From positions 4,216,001-4,280,000 of the forward strand of contig NZ_CP152389.1 of assembly GCF_038806765.1 (NCBI RefSeq): a DNA stretch of 64,000 nucleotides. Reading direction: 5' to 3'. Numbering within the stretch: position 1 is the first letter of the stretch; every line of letters begins with the position of its first letter. Source of the DNA: Mucilaginibacter sp. CSA2-8R (GTDB lineage: Bacteria > Bacteroidota > Bacteroidia > Sphingobacteriales > Sphingobacteriaceae). A program made the position numbers and the translations under genes. The notes beneath the pieces are model-generated. The model did not search any database and was not told the DNA's origin. It saw only the letters and a program-made list of their open reading frames with translations. This document shows, piece by piece, positions 17,846 to 27,000 of the stretch.

Positions 17846-18820
17846 ATGAGTACGATAAGTAAAATTGGTGTATATACCTCGGGGGGCGATGCTCCGGGAA
17901 TGAACGCGGCCATCAGGGCAGTAGTCAGAACTGCTCATTATTACCAGTTAGAAGTTTCGGGTATCAGGTTAGGCTACGAGGGCATGATTAATGGCGACAT
18001 TCAGCCCATGAACCTGAAATCAGTAGGTAATATTTTGCACAGGGGCGGCACGGTGTTAAAAACGGCCCGTAGCGAAGAGTTTCGCACCGACGAAGGCAAG
18101 CAAAAGGCTTATCGTCAGTTAAAACGCTTTGGCATTGATGCCCTGGTAGCCATAGGTGGCGATGGTACCTTTACAGGTGCCAACAAGTTTAGCGAAATGT
18201 TTGAAATACCGGTTATTGGTATACCTGCCACTATTGACAATGACCTTAAAGGGACAGATTTTACAATTGGTTACGATACTGCCTTAAATACCGTGGTTAA
18301 ATCGGTTGACCAGATTAGAGATACGGCCGAATCGCACGACCGCCTGTTTATTATCGAAGTGATGGGCCGCGACTCGGGCATGATTGCCCTGCATGCCGGT
18401 ATTGCTGCCGGTGCCGAGGCGGTAATGATTCCGGAATTAAAAAATAACCTGGAGCATTTGATTGAACGCCTATCGGCTCCCGGACATCAAAAAAGCTCGA
18501 AAATATTAATTGTTGCCGAGGGACAAGAAATTGGCGGCGCTTTTGAAATTGGCCGGATAGTGCGCGAGAAATTCCCACAATATGATACCCGCGTATCGGT
18601 TTTGGGCCACATGCAACGAGGCGGTCACCCAAGCTGTAACGACCGGGTACTAGCCAGCAGGTTTGGCGTGGCAGCGGTTGAAGGCTTGCAGGCTGGCAAA
18701 ACGCAGGTGATGACCGGCATTCAAAACCAGCAAATTGTTTATATACCTTTAGATCAAGCCATATTACAACCATCCGAACTGGATTTGAAGCTATTAAAGA
18801 TCATCGATCAATTATCATAA
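17846..18820 (+). CDS. pfkA: ATP-dependent 6-phosphofructokinase
   Basis: The 324-aa enzyme phosphorylates fructose 6-phosphate to the 1,6-bisphosphate in glycolysis. The Gly-rich TSGGDAPGMN loop (11-20), the nucleotide motif GGDGT (104-108; Gly107 marks ATP rather than PPi use) and the catalytic PATIDND (127-133, Asp131 as base) are all present, as are the MGRDSG and GHMQRGG substrate motifs. Length and order are normal for the bacterial tetrameric type. It is monocistronic, with a terminator right after it. Confidence 0.97.
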   Translation: MSTISKIGVYTSGGDAPGMNAAIRAVVRTAHYYQLEVSGIRLGYEGMINGDIQPMNLKSVGNILHRGGTVLKTARSEEFRTDEGKQKAYRQLKRFGIDALVAIGGDGTFTGANKFSEMFEIPVIGIPATIDNDLKGTDFTIGYDTALNTVVKSVDQIRDTAESHDRLFIIEVMGRDSGMIALHAGIAAGAEAVMIPELKNNLEHLIERLSAPGHQKSSKILIVAEGQEIGGAFEIGRIVREKFPQYDTRVSVLGHMQRGGHPSCNDRVLASRFGVAAVEGLQAGKTQVMTGIQNQQIVYIPLDQAILQPSELDLKLLKIIDQLS

Positions 18821-18823
18821 AAC

Positions 18824-18863
18824 AAACAACAAGAGGCGCATTTTCATTCGCCTCTTGTTGTTT
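18824..18863 (+). terminator. Intrinsic terminator of pfkA
   Basis: AAACAACAAGAGGCG (18824-18838) pairs perfectly over 15 bp with CGCCTCTTGTTGTTT (18849-18863) around a 10-base loop, starting 3 bp after the stop codon. The T-tract is broken by Gs. Confidence 0.85.
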
Positions 18864-19130
18864 ACACTCAACTCTTATATATCACTGATAATCAGCAGTT
18901 TCAACTAAGAACTATCTCCTGTTTTTGTGTCAAAACAACGCCGGTTTATCTTTCATAAGAAATAGGTAAGTAAAAACTTAATCTACTGAAATATGCTATG
19001 AAAAGCGGCGTTGTATACATACCTTTGAAACAAAAATTATTATACTGGTAATATGCAGAGGTAAGCTGCATAATTATCACAGTTTGTTCATTTGATCGAT
19101 ATTATTAATTTAGAGAAAACCTTATCAGTT
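18864..19130. other. Region upstream of RRM gene, with candidate promoter
   Basis: No gene is seen here. A perfect -7 box TACCTTTG lies at 19020-19027 with TATG (one mismatch to TTTG) 19 bases upstream at 18997-19000, predicting a leader of roughly 95 nt for the RRM gene. Such a leader could hold autoregulatory RNA sites, though no strong hairpin is visible. Confidence 0.5.
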
Positions 19131-19505
19131 ATGGTTAAATTATTTGTAAGCGGCTTCCCTTTAGAGATTACAGAAATGGAGCTCGCACAGCTTATTGCCC
19201 CACATGGTGATATTGCTACTATTAAAATTGTTCGCGACCGACAGACCAAAAAATGCAAGGGTTATGCCTTCGTGGAGATGGCTACGCTAAGCGATGCCGA
19301 AAATGCGGTAATTGCTTTAGACGGCGCGCAGCTTCAGGACAGGGAACTGACGTTAAAAATTAGCGAAGATAAACCCGTTGCTCCTAAGCCTTCGTTCAAA
19401 CGCCCATCTGCCCGCCCTACCGAAAGGTTTACAAGGAATCCTAACTTTAATAACAACAATTCCGACACCAACAATCAACGCCCGCGGCGCCCACGGCTCA
19501 AGTAA
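19131..19505 (+). CDS. RRM-domain RNA-binding protein with Asn/Arg-rich tail
   Basis: From the ATG at 19131 the product is 124 aa: one RNA-recognition motif (residues 2-78) with RNP2 LFVSGF (4-9) and RNP1 KGYAFVEM (43-50), then a disordered basic tail rich in Pro, Arg and Asn. Small RRM proteins of this type occur in Bacteroidota and cyanobacteria and bind single-stranded RNA, sometimes in cold adaptation or RNA turnover. An in-frame TTG at 19092 would add 13 residues before the first strand and is less likely. Confidence 0.92.
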   Translation: MVKLFVSGFPLEITEMELAQLIAPHGDIATIKIVRDRQTKKCKGYAFVEMATLSDAENAVIALDGAQLQDRELTLKISEDKPVAPKPSFKRPSARPTERFTRNPNFNNNNSDTNNQRPRRPRLK

Positions 19506-19567
19506 TTTTGCCTGCCCTATTGCGGCCATTTATTAATGAGTTCAAAGGCAACGCGTTCATTCACAGC

Positions 19568-19801
19568 TTAACTTATTTTCTTAAACATAGAAAGCATATT
19601 ACATCGCTGGCTTTCTTTTCTACTGCGCTGTATTTTCACCAGTGCGATAAATTCAAGTGTGATGCCCAAACCCGATAAAAAGCCTTTGGCATAATCGGGC
19701 ATTGCTAAATGCTTGTTATTTATTGGTGTAAAACATACTAACAGTAATCCTATTATCAGGCAAACCAATGCCTGTTTCGGAACTTCATTATACTTCATCA
19801 T
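19568..19801 (-). CDS. Small membrane protein at the end of the ECF sigma operon
   Basis: The 77-aa product has two hydrophobic segments (about 10-26 and 38-56) and a basic C-terminal tail (KIQRSRKESQR). It overlaps the upstream membrane-protein gene by 14 bp, so it is co-translated. Family not recognised. It probably supports signalling to the sigma factor two genes upstream. Confidence 0.65.
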   Translation of the reverse strand: MMKYNEVPKQALVCLIIGLLLVCFTPINNKHLAMPDYAKGFLSGLGITLEFIALVKIQRSRKESQRCNMLSMFKKIS

Positions 19802-20384
19802 CTTTTAATTGCTTTGAAATTTTATATAAGTGCATTTTTACTGCGTTTAACTTTTCTGCATTTTTCTTAAACGTTCTTGGTCTTACTAGCAGCCAGATAA
19901 TAGCTAAGTATAAAGCACCTAAACTATAGGCAATCATTAATCCGCCAGGATATTTGCTGGCTGACTCGTACAAATAAAGCAGCAACCCAACAGAACTTAG
20001 CAGCATGATAGCCACCTGCGTCTTTTTGTAAAAGTAAATTTGGTTTTGCCGGGTTTGCTCAATAAAAGCCAAAAACTCCGCGTTGCTACAATCATTTAAT
20101 TGATAAAAACGCCTGATAGATTTAATGTTAGTAAAGGCCAAACAGGCACAACTTATAGTTATAAGCACCTGCCCTATACGGGTGGTTATCATTTTAGGGT
20201 GATAATAAAACATGGTTATCACCATCAACACCGTTAACACGCTGGCAACAATTATAACCAGCCATTTTTTTCTTAGTCGCTGGCTCCGAAACTTCTTTAT
20301 CAACTGCAGCATCTCTACTGACGTTGGCAAACCATCCGTTTTGGCACTGTGCCATATAGCTTTAAGATTAGTTAAATTGTCCAT
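19788..20384 (-). CDS. Membrane protein, candidate anti-sigma factor
   Basis: The 198-aa protein begins with a soluble N-terminal segment of about 35 residues (MDNLTNLKAIWHSAKTDGLPTSVEMLQLIKKF), followed by four hydrophobic helices grouped as two pairs. It overlaps the ECF sigma gene by 17 bp. A short cytoplasmic N-terminus before membrane helices is the layout of anti-sigma factors, but no zinc-binding HxxxCxxC motif is present. The role is inferred from the operon only. Confidence 0.7.
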   Translation of the reverse strand: MDNLTNLKAIWHSAKTDGLPTSVEMLQLIKKFRSQRLRKKWLVIIVASVLTVLMVITMFYYHPKMITTRIGQVLITISCACLAFTNIKSIRRFYQLNDCSNAEFLAFIEQTRQNQIYFYKKTQVAIMLLSSVGLLLYLYESASKYPGGLMIAYSLGALYLAIIWLLVRPRTFKKNAEKLNAVKMHLYKISKQLKDDEV

Positions 20385-20862
20385 TCAATTTAAATTGTTT
20401 AGCCAGTTTCTCTTTAATCCGGTGTACTTTTACCCGCACATTAACATTGCTTAAACCCACTATGGCAGCAATCTCGGCCTGCGGTACATCCTCCAGCATT
20501 AGCGAAATAATAATGCGTTCCGTTTCTTCCAGTTCAGCAATACATTGATATAAAAATTTTAATTTTTCTTCTGGCGACTCCTCTCCTGCTTCAGCCATGT
20601 TAAAAGGCAAATCGGCCAGTGGCATACGTTTGGCTACCTCCAATGCCCGTAAACAGTTATTGGTTGCAATCCTGAAAATCCAGGTACTCATTTGCGATTG
20701 ATAACGAAACGAAGGCAGATTTTTCCAGACAGCTATAAAGGTTTCCTGAACCAGGTCTTTAGCCTGCTCAGCATCGTTAGTATATCCCATACAAACCCTG
20801 AAAATCTGGGGAGCATATTGATTATAAATAGCCTCAAAATATGTATTTTCAGCTGTAGTCAC
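20368..20862 (-). CDS. ECF-type RNA polymerase sigma factor
   Basis: The 164-aa protein has sigma region 2 (about 8-75; DLVQETFIAVWKNLPSFRYQSQMSTWIFRIATNNCLR) and region 4 (about 105-160; LEDVPQAEIAAIVGLSNVNVRVKVHRIKEKL). The start codon is GTG at 20862. It directs RNA polymerase to a stress or envelope regulon. It is first in a three-gene overlapping operon with two membrane proteins, the typical sigma/anti-sigma order. Two inverted repeats lie upstream. Confidence 0.93.
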   Translation of the reverse strand: MTTAENTYFEAIYNQYAPQIFRVCMGYTNDAEQAKDLVQETFIAVWKNLPSFRYQSQMSTWIFRIATNNCLRALEVAKRMPLADLPFNMAEAGEESPEEKLKFLYQCIAELEETERIIISLMLEDVPQAEIAAIVGLSNVNVRVKVHRIKEKLAKQFKLNGQFN

Positions 20863-20903
20863 TGCCGGTTGTAAGTAATTTATGCCGGTTTAGATACGGC
20901 ACC

Positions 20904-20930
20904 TTATAAAATGTTACAACCATTTTATAA
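20904..20930. promoter_or_regulatory. Inverted repeat upstream of ECF sigma operon
   Basis: TTATAAAATG and CATTTTATAA are perfect 10-bp arms around a 7-base spacer, 41 bp upstream of the sigma gene start. The position suits an operator. Confidence 0.55.
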
Positions 20931-20943
20931 ACTTACGCCAATG

Positions 20944-20961
20944 GTAAACATTCACGTTTAC
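20944..20961. promoter_or_regulatory. Second, shorter inverted repeat upstream of ECF operon
   Basis: GTAAAC and GTTTAC arms surround ATTCAC, just outside the 3' end of the EamA gene. It could belong to sigma-operon control or be a weak end signal for EamA; no T-tract is present. Confidence 0.35.
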
Positions 20962-20963
20962 AA

Positions 20964-21863
20964 CTAACTTACAGTTTGTTTTTCAACAGCAACTGTACGT
21001 TTTCTGGAATAAAACAGGCCTGATACCACCAATAATGCCCCTATCACACCAAATAAGGTAAGCCGCTCATGTAAAATGATAACTGCCATTGCGTAACCTA
21101 ACACTGGTGTAAGAAACAGCCAGATACCTGCCTTAACGGGATCTTTATGTAGTAAGTGTAGCCAAAGACTATAAGCTACTATAGAAACCGGAAAAACCAA
21201 CCACAAAAAGGAGACAAAAAAGTTAAAGTTGGGCACAAAGTATAAATGCCTGGCGTTAAGCGCCACAATAGGGATAAATAAAAGGCCGCCAAATATAATT
21301 TGCCACATGTTAACCGTAGTGCGGCGTAAGGTTAATTGTGCTTTTGAAAAGTAAATACTACCGAAAGATAAGGAAAGGTTGCCTAACAGCAACGCAACAA
21401 TACCCGTAAGTGTAGCATGGCTCTCTCTTAAATTAGGTATTGCCGCTATAACTAACCCCACCAGCGAAATAAAGGTTCCGATCCACTCAAACCGGGTAAG
21501 CTGCCTTTTTAAGAAAACAGCCGACATCATTACTAAAATTAGCGGATTGGTAGCCATCACCAAGCTTACTAAACCTGCTGATACCGTTTTAACGGCAATC
21601 AGAAATCCGCACATATAAATGGTGATGTTAAGCAATCCTAACATAAAAAGCTGGCCAAATTGCTTTTTAGAGGGATGCTCTAACGGATTGCTTTTAGATA
21701 ATGAACCGTAACTTAGCATTACTACCCCAACAAACAAAAAGCGCAAGCAGCTCAGCAAAAACAAATCAGCAGAATGGACAGCAAATTTAGTGGCAGGTGT
21801 GGCAGAAGCCCAAAACAAGGCAAATAATAAACCTTCAAGTATTTCGGTTATTTTATGATTCAT
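20964..21863 (-). CDS. EamA-family (DMT superfamily) transporter
   Basis: From the ATG at 21863 the product is 299 aa with about ten hydrophobic helices arranged as two repeated EamA halves (first half GLLFALFWASATPATKFAV; second half FSVVGL-like segments with GALLVVSGLFY at the end). Such exporters move metabolites or amino acids across the inner membrane; the substrate cannot be deduced. A TTG at 21875 would add four residues and is less likely. Confidence 0.88.
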   Translation of the reverse strand: MNHKITEILEGLLFALFWASATPATKFAVHSADLFLLSCLRFLFVGVVMLSYGSLSKSNPLEHPSKKQFGQLFMLGLLNITIYMCGFLIAVKTVSAGLVSLVMATNPLILVMMSAVFLKRQLTRFEWIGTFISLVGLVIAAIPNLRESHATLTGIVALLLGNLSLSFGSIYFSKAQLTLRRTTVNMWQIIFGGLLFIPIVALNARHLYFVPNFNFFVSFLWLVFPVSIVAYSLWLHLLHKDPVKAGIWLFLTPVLGYAMAVIILHERLTLFGVIGALLVVSGLFYSRKRTVAVEKQTVS

Positions 21864-21930
21864 TGAACAATACAATACCTCAAAGGTGCATCAATTTGCC
21901 GTGAGTTGTATTGAACTATTGTAACGAAAT

Positions 21931-21976
21931 AAAAAAGGCTAAGTATCGTGCTGTATTCACAACATGATGCTTAGCC
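21931..21976 (-). terminator. Intrinsic terminator of small coiled-coil gene
   Basis: On the minus strand GGCTAAGCATCATG pairs with CACGATACTTAGCC (two G-U pairs), followed by six Ts. It lies 32 bp after the stop codon of the 78-aa gene. Confidence 0.85.
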
Positions 21977-22007
21977 GCGTATATATAGTGTTATGTTGAA
22001 TTTTAAA

Positions 22008-22244
22008 TTATGATGCAACCAAATGCATATTTACTGGCAACATAGTTTTAACACGCGCATCACCAACGGTGTCAGCGGTAAGCTCAGCAAACTTCATTTT
22101 GGTTTCCTGCAAATCAGTATCGAAATGATATAACTGGCTTTTAAAAGCCGTTAATTTACTTTGGAGGTCAAGAAGGGCTAAACGGTTAGCTTCTTTTTGT
22201 GCTTGGGTACGGCTGATAATGTTTTGAATATATTGGCTATCCAT
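22008..22244 (-). CDS. Small hypothetical coiled-coil protein
   Basis: With the ATG at 22244 the product is 78 aa, beginning MDSQYIQNIISRTQAQ. It is almost entirely helical with charged/hydrophobic heptad spacing (RLALLDLQSKLTAFKSQLYHFDTDLQETKMKF). The longer frame back to 22331 adds an unlikely, Cys-rich extension. It has its own terminator. No family recognised. Confidence 0.6.
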   Translation of the reverse strand: MDSQYIQNIISRTQAQKEANRLALLDLQSKLTAFKSQLYHFDTDLQETKMKFAELTADTVGDARVKTMLPVNMHLVAS

Positions 22245-22562
22245 AACGATATGTTTACATTTTACATAAAAGCAATATCCGTTCCATAATAGGCAGTGTT
22301 GATAACTTTTATTTAACGCACTACTAATCAATTTACGTCAAAACAGCATTAGCAAGCAGTTTAATCAAAGGCTCTTTTTTTACACCATTATCGAATAAAT
22401 TAAATATTCCATTTGTTAATGTGTATTTTGCGAAACACTATCTACCATGTTAAAAACAAATTCAAAAATTACAGCCTGTACACTATTTTTCTGCTTAAAC
22501 AGCCTTTTAAGCGCTAAAGGAGCGTGTTTTATTTCCAACAGGATTTAATTAAAACTTAACGT
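22245..22562. other. Region upstream of bacteriophytochrome gene
   Basis: This 318-bp AT-rich region separates the divergent small coiled-coil gene from the phytochrome. Apart from the possible small ORF at 22447-22548 I see no RNA gene; a TTTG at about 22412 is followed by an imperfect -7-like TATTTTG, so the promoter is not certain. Confidence 0.45.
22447..22548 (+). CDS. Candidate 33-aa secreted or leader peptide
   Basis: An ATG frame of 33 codons begins MLKTNSKITACTLFFCLNS, which looks like a signal sequence (basic N-terminus, hydrophobic core), and stops 14 bp before the phytochrome ATG. It could be a leader peptide, a tiny membrane protein or chance. There is no homologue I can name. 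Confidence 0.25.
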   Translation: MLKTNSKITACTLFFCLNSLLSAKGACFISNRI

Positions 22563-24071
22563 ATGGCTAATAAAAACTTTGATTCCGATTTTTGCGGCAG
22601 TCTGCCCCTGCATCATGTAAACATGATACAGCCACACGGATATTTACTGGTGCTAAATACAGACAGTTTGGATATTATTCAAGTTAGTGAGAATATTATT
22701 GATCTTCTGCAAACCGAAGTATCAGGCATCATTAACACCAATATTGATAAATATATACCGTCTGCCCAATTAGATGAGTTACGCAGTAAGCTTAATTCGG
22801 GCATTAAAAATAAAATACCCGTTACGCTCACGATAAACGGCAAGCCGGTGCTGGCACTGGTACATGCTCATCCTAACTATTTACTGATAGAACTGGAAGC
22901 CGCTAATCATGGCACTGACCGTACTTTTATTAACGTGTATGAAGAGGTAAAGTATATAATGGCAGCTATCGAGCTGGCTACCTCAGTTAAGCAGGCCTGC
23001 GAAATTGCAATACACGAACTTAGGCGCATATCCGGCTTTGACGGTATTATGATGTACCGGTTTGATAAAAACTGGAACGGGACGGTTATTGCCGAAGAAA
23101 AAAGTAAGGGACTGGAAGAATACCTGGGTGTTACCTTCCCGGCGTCTGACGTGCCTAAGCAGGCGCGTCAGCTTTATTTAAAAAACCCATATCGTTTAAT
23201 TCCAAATCGAGATTACACCCCGGTAAGATTATATCCTATTTTAAACCCGGTTACCAATTCGTTTACCGATTTGTCTGACTGTAATCTGCGCAGTGTTGCG
23301 AGTGTGCACTTAGAGTACTTGAAAAACATGGGTATTACCGCATCAATGTCGGTAAGGGTGATACACAACGAAGCCTTGTGGGGCTTAATTTCCTGCCACC
23401 ATGCTTCGGCCAACTATTTAAGTTTTGAGATACGCTCAATCTTTGAGTTATTATCAAGCGTTATTTCTAACAAGATATCGTCTATCATTAACAAAGAAGA
23501 TTATGATTTTGTAGCTCGTTTGCAAAGCCGCCGTAATTTATTGATTGAGCAAACGTATACGCATAGTGATTTAGTAGAAGGCCTTTTACGGCAAGAAGAA
23601 AGCTTGCTTACTTTATTTAGCGCTACAGGCGCCGTTGTTTATTTAGACGGGCACGTAAGCACTGCCGGAAATGTGCCGGATAAAGAAATGCTCGAAAACC
23701 TGCAACTTTGGCTACAGGCTAAAAATATTGACAAGGTATACAGCACTACGCAGTTATCCGATGCTTTTGATGAGGCCCTGGAATTTACCGACATAGCCAG
23801 TGGTATGCTGGCAATACCTATTGATGCCGATACGGGTGACTATATGGTTTGCTTCAAACCTGAGGTGATCCACACCATTGAGTGGGGGGGCAACCCGAAT
23901 AATGCCATTAATTTTGAGGAAAACGGATTAAACTATCACCCACGTAACTCTTTTAAAAGTTGGTTAGAAACGGTAAATCAAAGTTCTTTGCCGTGGCACG
24001 AACAAGAGTTGATAATTGCCGAAACTTTCAGGAGTTTTGTATTCGAATATAAAACTAAACAAGTTTTATAA
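22563..24071 (+). CDS. bphP: Bacteriophytochrome photosensory core (PAS-GAF-PHY) lacking an output domain
   Basis: The 502-aa protein is a full red/far-red photosensor. Cys11, twelve residues before QPHG, occupies the biliverdin-attachment position. The GAF pocket residues are all present: Tyr165, Asp196 in PASDVP, Tyr205, His249 (VHLEYL) and His279 (ISCHH), corresponding to Tyr176, Asp207, Tyr216, His260 and His290 of Deinococcus BphP. The PHY tongue has WGGNP (441-445) and PRNSF (460-464). The protein ends just after PHY with no kinase. The CheB-CheR-kinase gene begins 16 bp later, so output is probably delivered in trans through it. No heme oxygenase gene for biliverdin is nearby. Confidence 0.95.
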   Translation: MANKNFDSDFCGSLPLHHVNMIQPHGYLLVLNTDSLDIIQVSENIIDLLQTEVSGIINTNIDKYIPSAQLDELRSKLNSGIKNKIPVTLTINGKPVLALVHAHPNYLLIELEAANHGTDRTFINVYEEVKYIMAAIELATSVKQACEIAIHELRRISGFDGIMMYRFDKNWNGTVIAEEKSKGLEEYLGVTFPASDVPKQARQLYLKNPYRLIPNRDYTPVRLYPILNPVTNSFTDLSDCNLRSVASVHLEYLKNMGITASMSVRVIHNEALWGLISCHHASANYLSFEIRSIFELLSSVISNKISSIINKEDYDFVARLQSRRNLLIEQTYTHSDLVEGLLRQEESLLTLFSATGAVVYLDGHVSTAGNVPDKEMLENLQLWLQAKNIDKVYSTTQLSDAFDEALEFTDIASGMLAIPIDADTGDYMVCFKPEVIHTIEWGGNPNNAINFEENGLNYHPRNSFKSWLETVNQSSLPWHEQELIIAETFRSFVFEYKTKQVL

Positions 24072-24087
24072 TTTTTTTGCTGATCGT

Positions 24088-27000
24088 ATGAATAAAGAGT
24101 TGAGAGGGCATGTTGCCAATGGCACTCCAGGTAAGTTTACCGATAACTATGTAGTAGCTATCGGCGCTTCTGCAGGTGGATTGGAAGCTATTCATGAGTT
24201 TTTTGATCACATGCCGGGTAACTCCAGTTTCTCCTTCATCATCATACAACATTTATCGTCAGATTATAAAAGCCTGTTGGTAGAGCTGGTTTCAAAACAC
24301 ACCCACATGAAGGTGTTTGAGGCTACCGAAAACATGAGCCTGCAGCCTGATTGCGTTTACATTATACCGAATAACAAGCTTATAACAGTAAGCAATAACC
24401 GCTTAAAGCTTGCCGAAAAGAGTCACGAGAAAGTGCCCAACACCGCTATCGACAACTTTTTGTTTTCGCTGGCGCATGATAAGCACGAAAAGGCAATTGC
24501 TGTTATTTTATCGGGCACCGGTACCGATGGCACCAAAGGCATTGAAGCCATTAAAGAGTGTGGCGGTATGGTAATTGTTCAGGACCCGGAAACGGCCAAG
24601 TTTGATGGCATGCCCAAAAGTGCCATTACCTCGGGTAACGCCGACATTGTTACTTCGCCAGCCAAAATACATGAAGAGCTATTTGCTTACATTAAGGAAG
24701 AGCCCATTCAAATTTTAGAAAACGGCAAGATCAACGACGATCTTTTTAACGAAATATTCCAGCTGGTACACCAGCAAAGCGGGCACGATTTTAATTTGTA
24801 TAAAACACCCACCATCATCAGGCGTATTGCACGCCGCATGAGCTTTGTTGGCATCCGGACACTTGAACAATACACTAAATACCTGCAGGGGAATACAGAG
24901 GAAGTTAAAGCTTTAGGAAAAGATTTTTTGATAGGTGTAACACGTTTTTTTAGGGACAAAGCGGCATTTGAATTACTGGGCGACAAAGTTATACCCGAAA
25001 TAATTGATAGTAAGGCAGATGGCGAAACACTTAAAGTTTGGATTTGTGCCTGTAGTACCGGTGAAGAAGCTTACTCGGTAGCCATATTGATTGACCAGTG
25101 CCTGCAGCGTAAAAACAAAGACCTTGAAGTAAAGATATTTGCTACCGACATTGATGAAGCCAGCTTAGACGTTGCTTCGCATAATACCTACCCCGAAGTA
25201 ATTGCTAAAGAAATTGCACCAGACGTACTGGAGCAATATTTTGTAAAAGACGGCAGTCATTACACCATCATTCCGTCAATACGCAAGCAAATTGTATTTG
25301 CAAAGCACAATGTAGCTAAAGCACCGCCTTTTATTAAAAATGATTTAATATGCTGCCGCAACATGCTCATTTACATGAACGTGCTTTTGCAGCAAAAGGT
25401 GCTCACTACCTTCCATTTTTCACTTAACCAAGGCGGCTATTTATTTTTGGGATCCAGCGAAACGGCTTCGGCTATTAAAGAAGGGCTGCATGAAGTTAGC
25501 AGCAAGTGGAAGCTTTATCGCAAAATAGGACCTATTAACCAATCAACTACCAACAATTACTATAGCAGCCCTACCGTTCCGCAAGAAATTAAGCGGCCGC
25601 TGCAATCTGTCAAAAAATCTACCGATACACTGTTTACCGAGTTTTTAACCACTACCTTGGGTTACGTGGGTGTTTTTGTAGACAGGAACTATGAAATTAA
25701 AGAAACCATAGGCGATTTTAAAAAATACCTGTCGCTGCCCGAAAAGAAGCTGGAGCTTAACCTGCTCAAAATGGTGCCGCGCGAACTTTCGTTTACGCTA
25801 AATACCGCCATACGCACCGTTTGGAAAAATAGCGAACCTACTACCTTAAAGCGTATCAAAATAAAGCGCGACCAGGAAGATATTTACGTCAACATATCTA
25901 TTAACCCTCCCAATACAGCTACGCCATCAGCACTTACTTTGGTCTTATTCAGCGAAACGGCACTCGATCCAGCTTCTAAAGACCAGATACTAATTCCGCT
26001 AACTACAGACGAGCATCATAGCAGTTATGTAGCTGAACTTGAATCTGAACTAAACGAGGTGCGCGGCAATCTGCAAATGGCGGTGGAAGAAATGGAAACC
26101 ACCAACGAGGAACTGCAATCGAGCAACGAAGAGTTACTATCGGCTAACGAAGAGTTGCAATCGAGCAACGAAGAACTGCAGTCGCTTAACGAGGAGTTGC
26201 ACACGCTTAACACCGAGCACCAGCTTAAAATTAAAGACCTGATTGACCTTAACGACGACTTGAATAACTATTTCAAAAGCGTTGACATTGGTCAGATATT
26301 TATTGATACCCATTCGCTGATCCGTAAGTTTAATCCGGCAGCGGTAAGTATGGTTAACCTGATCGAAGCTGATATTAGCCGCCCAATCAGTCATATATCC
26401 AATAATATAAAGTATGACCATTTTTTGGATGATATTGCCCAGGTGCAACACCAGCATGACTTAGTGATTGAAAAAGAAATAGAACTTAAAAGCGGCAGGC
26501 ACTGCCTTATGCGCATACTGCCCTACGTACGTAAAGACAAGCAAAAGGATGGCGTAGTAATCACCTTTGTAGATGTAAGCGCCGTTACCGAGTTGAGTAA
26601 TATTGTTGCCGGTGCCTTTAATACCAGTTTAAGTGCCATTATGGTATTTAACGCCGTACGTAAGGCCGATGGGCAGATTACTGACTTTGAATGCGTGACG
26701 GCTAACAACATGGCATCTAAATTACTCAGTAAGCCCGAAGCTGATTTAAAGCACAGCCTTCTGGTAAAAAACCTGCCCGAGTTATTACAAAATAACTTGT
26801 TAGATCAGTTTAAAAAGGTTGTGCAATCTGGCCAGTACCTGCAAAACGAAATTTATTTCGAAAACAAAGGCTGGTACCTGGTTATGGCCAGCAAAATTGC
26901 TGATGGCTTTGCCGTAACCTACACCGACATTACCGAGCGTAAACTCAACGAGCAAAAACTTAAAAAGAATTACAACGAGTTAATTAGCGCGCGCGAAAAC

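Noticed and set aside
26104..26208. Regular 21-bp repeats as a possible CRISPR or minisatellite
   Set aside because: Repeats are contiguous, without spacers, and in frame with a known coiled-coil heptad of the CheB-CheR fusion family.
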